Origin: Planctomycetota bacterium
GTDB lineage: Bacteria; Planctomycetota; Planctomycetia; Gemmatales; Gemmataceae
Direction of reading: 5' to 3'
NCBI GenBank assembly: GCA_021413735.1
Contig: JAIOPV010000158.1
Span: 1 to 64,000, forward strand
Length of the DNA: 64,000 nt
Below, one piece after another: positions 61,211 through 64,000 of this stretch. Both the position numbers and the translations under genes were made by a program. The notes under the pieces were generated by a model, which was not told the DNA's origin, made no database searches, and saw only the letters and a program-made list of their open reading frames with translations. How positions within the stretch are numbered: position 1 is the stretch's first letter; each line of letters opens with the position of its first letter.

Positions 61211-62863
61211 TCAGGTCACGGAAGCAGAGAACTGCGATGTATCCCCGGTCGAGAGATCCGTGGCTGTCGCGGTGATGAACCGCATCCCCGGCGGTCGGCT
61301 GAACGACAAACTGAACTGTGGCGTGTTGCCGTCCGCTGCGGTCGTGACGGTTCCAGCCCCGAGGAAGAGCCGTCCTTGCCCGGCGGAACCGCTCGCGAAG
61401 AACTCGATTCGGAAAGTTCTGTTCGGGGTGCTATTCAGCGTGCCACTTACGATGTGCGTGCCGTTCGCGTTCGTGGTTGGAGCGAGCAACACCGGGAAGT
61501 TCTGAAGCCGATTCGGTCCCGGGTCGGGGTCGGATGAATCATTCGGCGTCGTCAGACCCGTGGAAGCGAAGTCGATCGCGATGTGGGCGTTCCCGTAGAT
61601 CGAGTTCTGCGTGAAGGTGTTGCCGACCGTGTTCGCCGTGGGGGAGATATCGACGCTGATCGCGGAGTCGTTGTTGTACGCGATGATGTTCTGCGTGATC
61701 GTATTCAGCGATGGCCCCACCGGAGCACCCAACTGAGCGAGAAAGATGCCGTCGGCGAACGTGACCAAAGTGCTGTTGCCGAGATGGTCGGCCTTGGAGT
61801 TCGTGCCGATGAAGTTGCCTTCGATTGTGTTGTTGTGCGAATCGCCATAGAGGAACACGCCGTTGTAGCCGTTGCCGCTGAGAACATTCGCTTCACCCGT
61901 GACGATGCTGCCGACGAGATTGTAACTCGCATCCTGAATGTAGACGCCATCCGCCTTGTTCGGTAGGATGGCGCGGCCTCCGAGCTTTGTGCCGATGTAA
62001 TTCCCAAGCACCTCGTTCCCCTCGGACCCGTCGCGAATATCGACGCCATCATCAAAGTTCCCTGAGAGCAGGTTGCGTGCCTCCGGCGTGGAACCCCCGA
62101 TGATGTTGAACCCACCCCCGGAAATGCGAACGCCATCGCCGTCGTACTTCACTGACCCGTTCTGGATGGCTGTGTCGCCTGTGATATTTGTGCCAATCAG
62201 GTTGCCGAGAATCGCGTTGCTGACGGAGTTCGTGAAGAGGACGCCCTGAACGGTGTTCCCCGAGATCAAGTTGCGTTGCTTCGCGATGGTGCCGCCGATC
62301 GTGTTGACGTGGCTTCCCGTGAGGACCACGCCAACGCCCGCGTTCGCGCGAGCCGATGTGCCGCTGGAATCCGTGCCAATGAAATCGCCGACGATACCGT
62401 GCTGACCGCCGCCGTTGATCGTGATGCCGTTGCCAGTGAAGCGATTGATAACCAAGCCGCGAATCCGGCTGCCCGTGTGGTTGGTGAGCGTCAAACCATC
62501 CACGGCAGCGCCGGCATTCGTGCCATTAAGTTCAATCACGGGACGGCTGTTGTCCGTGGGTCCAGGTTGCGACCAGCCATCGAGAATCACGGTCTGCGTG
62601 ATTGCGGGCAGCGCGGATGTCGGAGCGATCGACCAGTAATCGCCAGCGTTGAACTTCCCGTTACCATTGGCATCAACGAAGTGCATGTCGCTGGTGGGAA
62701 TCGCGAACGCGATGGTGTCGGCTCCTGGTGATGCGTTCGCTCGCGTGATGGCGTCGCGAAGCGAACCGGCTGCGCCATCTGTGGTGTTGGTGACGGTGAA
62801 TATCGCTGGGGTGTCTCGCGATTCAAGAGTTTCGGCGTTCAGACGGGTTGGCTTCGGCTTCAT
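61211..62863 (-). CDS. Parallel beta-helix surface protein
   Basis: This 550-residue product has no classical signal peptide but carries the planctomycete N-terminal signature LNAETLESRDTPA. Then CSLREAI-like GSLRDAITRANASPGADTIAF, and many right-handed beta-helix turns with N(L/I)ISGN, (N/V)(L/I)GTN and NxIxGNxIGT patterns (for example NVLSGNGYNGVFLYGDSHNNTIEGNFIGT). The C-terminal 120 residues form an Ig-like domain (RTFRIEFFASGSAGQG; GMRFITATATDLSTGDTS). Likely a cell-surface protein of adhesin or carbohydrate-binding type. ATG at 62863 with GGAGG 7 bases upstream. Two related repeats flank the gene. Confidence 0.88.
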   Translation of the reverse strand: MKPKPTRLNAETLESRDTPAIFTVTNTTDGAAGSLRDAITRANASPGADTIAFAIPTSDMHFVDANGNGKFNAGDYWSIAPTSALPAITQTVILDGWSQPGPTDNSRPVIELNGTNAGAAVDGLTLTNHTGSRIRGLVINRFTGNGITINGGGQHGIVGDFIGTDSSGTSARANAGVGVVLTGSHVNTIGGTIAKQRNLISGNTVQGVLFTNSVSNAILGNLIGTNITGDTAIQNGSVKYDGDGVRISGGGFNIIGGSTPEARNLLSGNFDDGVDIRDGSEGNEVLGNYIGTKLGGRAILPNKADGVYIQDASYNLVGSIVTGEANVLSGNGYNGVFLYGDSHNNTIEGNFIGTNSKADHLGNSTLVTFADGIFLAQLGAPVGPSLNTITQNIIAYNNDSAISVDISPTANTVGNTFTQNSIYGNAHIAIDFASTGLTTPNDSSDPDPGPNRLQNFPVLLAPTTNANGTHIVSGTLNSTPNRTFRIEFFASGSAGQGRLFLGAGTVTTAADGNTPQFSLSFSRPPGMRFITATATDLSTGDTSQFSASVT

Positions 62864-62925
62864 GTTTGAACCTCCGGGGTGCGGCTACGGTAGGCATTCT
62901 CACGACAGGGGGCAATACAGATGGA

Positions 62926-63019
62926 TTGAGAGCGTCGAGCCGTCAGGCCGACGGGTTTTCTGCAACACGCCGTTTTGGCTCCGCTGGCAGACGTTGGCCT
63001 GACGGCTCGACGCTCTCAA
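62926..63019. repeat. Repeat element with 24-bp perfect inverted ends, copy 2
   Basis: Arms 62926-62949 and 62996-63019 are exact complements (core GAGCGTCGAGCCGTCAGGCC). It precedes the beta-helix gene on its upstream side, so copies 1 and 2 bracket that gene. The form, long perfect inverted ends around a non-coding interior of 46 bases, resembles a REP or MITE-like unit. Confidence 0.9.
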
Positions 63020-63103
63020 AACCGATCTATTCCTTCACTCCGAATTCTCGGGTATCATCTCACCACCGCGTTCCGACATCATCCCCCGCGACCGAGACCG
63101 CAC

Positions 63104-63994
63104 ATGCAACTCGGGCTGTTCTCCATCAGCTACGGCGGACTTTGGGGCCAGGCGACGCTCGATCTGAAAGCGTTTGTTCGACAGGCCGCGAAGCTGGGAT
63201 TCGACTCCGTCATGCTCGCCGGAAAACGACCTCACCTGTCGCCACTGGATTTCGACACGGCGACAGTTTCCTGGCTCGGTGAGGAGTTGAAATCGAGTGG
63301 CGTGAAGTGTACGGTCATCGCTGCGTATACCGATCTCACGCCAGCGGTCGCGTCGGAAGTGCCGTTCCTCGAAATGCAGATCGCTTACGTCGAGTCGCTG
63401 TGCCGAATCGGGTCGGCACTCGGGGCGAGCATTGTCAGAGTGTTCACGGCATACGAAACGCCCGGTCAAAGTCCGCACGCGAACTGGCTCCGAGTCGTCG
63501 GCGTTCTCCGCGAGATGTGTGACCGAGCCGCACACTTCGGCATCACGGTCGCGATTCAGAATCACCATGATGTCGCGCTTCACACGGCCGCACTGCTGGA
63601 ACTGCTGAACGATGTCGATCGCACGAACTGCAAGCTTGGGTTCGATGCGTGGTCCCCTGCCCTGCGTGGCGAGGATCTCTACGAAGCGGCGAAGCTGGCG
63701 GCTCCGCACACTGCAATCACCACGAACGCCGATTACATCAAGATGCCGCGTTACCGTTATCGGCCCGAGTTGGTGAACTACGAATCGGAAAGTCCGGAGT
63801 TGGTGCGAGCCGTTCCATTTGGAACGGGGTTCATTGACTATGGAGCGTTTTTCAAGGGCTTGCGAGATGGCGGTTTCGATGGTCTCGCGACGTATGAAAT
63901 GTGTTCGCCGATTCGTGGCGGCGGCACACTCGACAACCTCGATAGTTATGCTCGAACTTACCTCCAATGGATGCGAAAGGAGGTATTGAAGTGA
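63104..63994 (+). CDS. Sugar phosphate isomerase/epimerase-like TIM-barrel protein
   Basis: The 296-residue product fits the xylose isomerase-like TIM barrel (AP endonuclease 2 family). Seen: QLGLFSISYGGLWGQATLD, FDSVMLAGKRPH, ALGASIVRVFTAYETPGQ, GITVAIQNHHDVALH (metal-binding Gln/His), NCKLGFDAWSP (Asp) and the C-terminal GFDGLATYEMCSP with a metal-ligand Glu. Members act on hexuloses, inositols or unknown sugars, and are abundant in planctomycetes. ATG at 63104 is chosen at the fold start; the upstream frame is unlikely. Stop at 63992-63994, 6 bases before the window end. Confidence 0.9.
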   Translation: MQLGLFSISYGGLWGQATLDLKAFVRQAAKLGFDSVMLAGKRPHLSPLDFDTATVSWLGEELKSSGVKCTVIAAYTDLTPAVASEVPFLEMQIAYVESLCRIGSALGASIVRVFTAYETPGQSPHANWLRVVGVLREMCDRAAHFGITVAIQNHHDVALHTAALLELLNDVDRTNCKLGFDAWSPALRGEDLYEAAKLAAPHTAITTNADYIKMPRYRYRPELVNYESESPELVRAVPFGTGFIDYGAFFKGLRDGGFDGLATYEMCSPIRGGGTLDNLDSYARTYLQWMRKEVLK

Positions 63995-64000
63995 AGATCT

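Noticed and set aside
61101-63019. A composite transposon formed by the two related inverted-repeat elements
   Set aside because: The enclosed gene is a surface protein with no transposase, and the elements differ in length of their arms; dispersed REP-like units explain them better.
1-64000. CRISPR arrays, transposases, integrases, prophage genes, tRNA or rRNA
   Set aside because: Looked for regular spaced repeats, DDE/tyrosine recombinase motifs and tRNA T-arms in the gaps; none were convincing. Only palindromic and short tandem repeats are present.

Overview
This 64 kb window reads as a chromosomal segment of a planctomycete, most likely of the family Gemmataceae. The grounds are a TIGR02996 repeat-companion domain (first defined in Gemmata obscuriglobus), a surface protein with the N-terminal LESRDTPA-type signature, a Hanks-type kinase, DUF1573 and NHL secreted proteins, MoxR/DUF58 modules, and many gene-border palindromes. 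G+C is fairly high (about 60% by eye). I see no rRNA or tRNA gene, CRISPR array, transposase, integrase or phage module.

Layout. 1-4.0 kb: end of a Ser/Thr kinase, a GNAT acetyltransferase, and two M16 peptidase subunits flanking a 45-residue membrane microprotein. 4.2-7.0 kb: a secreted subtilase-fold protein in which all three catalytic residues are replaced. 7.0-13.7 kb (minus strand): NHL propeller, pyruvate carboxylase, DUF1573 protein, ComF. 13.9-16.3 kb (minus): HTH-receiver protein followed by an HDOD-histidine kinase, preceded by a long 760-bp leader. 17.0-25.2 kb: mnmG (with an in-frame palindromic insertion), phosphohexomutase, a small lipoprotein, a Rad52-like annealing protein, a small secreted protein, an MFS transporter and an LpxH-like phosphoesterase. 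25.7-29.1 kb: a 1144-residue orphan protein.

29.2-36.5 kb (minus): a seven-gene respiratory operon, coxB-coxA-coxC-subunit IV-like-dihaem cytochrome c-Rieske-cytochrome b/c fusion. It encodes a quinol:cytochrome c reductase together with a caa3-type oxidase, probably working as a bc-aa3 supercomplex. 36.6-42.9 kb: a FixH/YtkA-like protein, ispG, purE, a TIGR02996/LRR protein, zwf and purK. 43.1-51.5 kb: an operon of DUF4129-like, DUF4350-like, MoxR ATPase, large DUF58 and two membrane proteins, then a HAD hydrolase. 51.5-64 kb: a membrane protein, an Ig-like secreted protein, FHA-GGDEF diguanylate cyclase, cardiolipin synthase, an enoyl-reductase-like MDR protein, an MBL-fold hydrolase, a Cys-rich secreted protein, a lipoprotein, a parallel beta-helix surface protein and a sugar-phosphate isomerase-like protein.

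The most striking non-genic signal is the density of long, near-perfect inverted repeats at gene borders, in at least five sequence families (two of them present twice). A copy of one family appears inside the mnmG reading frame. The most interesting protein signals are the triple-dead subtilase, the M16 pair whose two halves of the active site sit on different subunits, the MoxR/DUF58 operon with unrecognised membrane partners, and the orphan 1144-residue protein.
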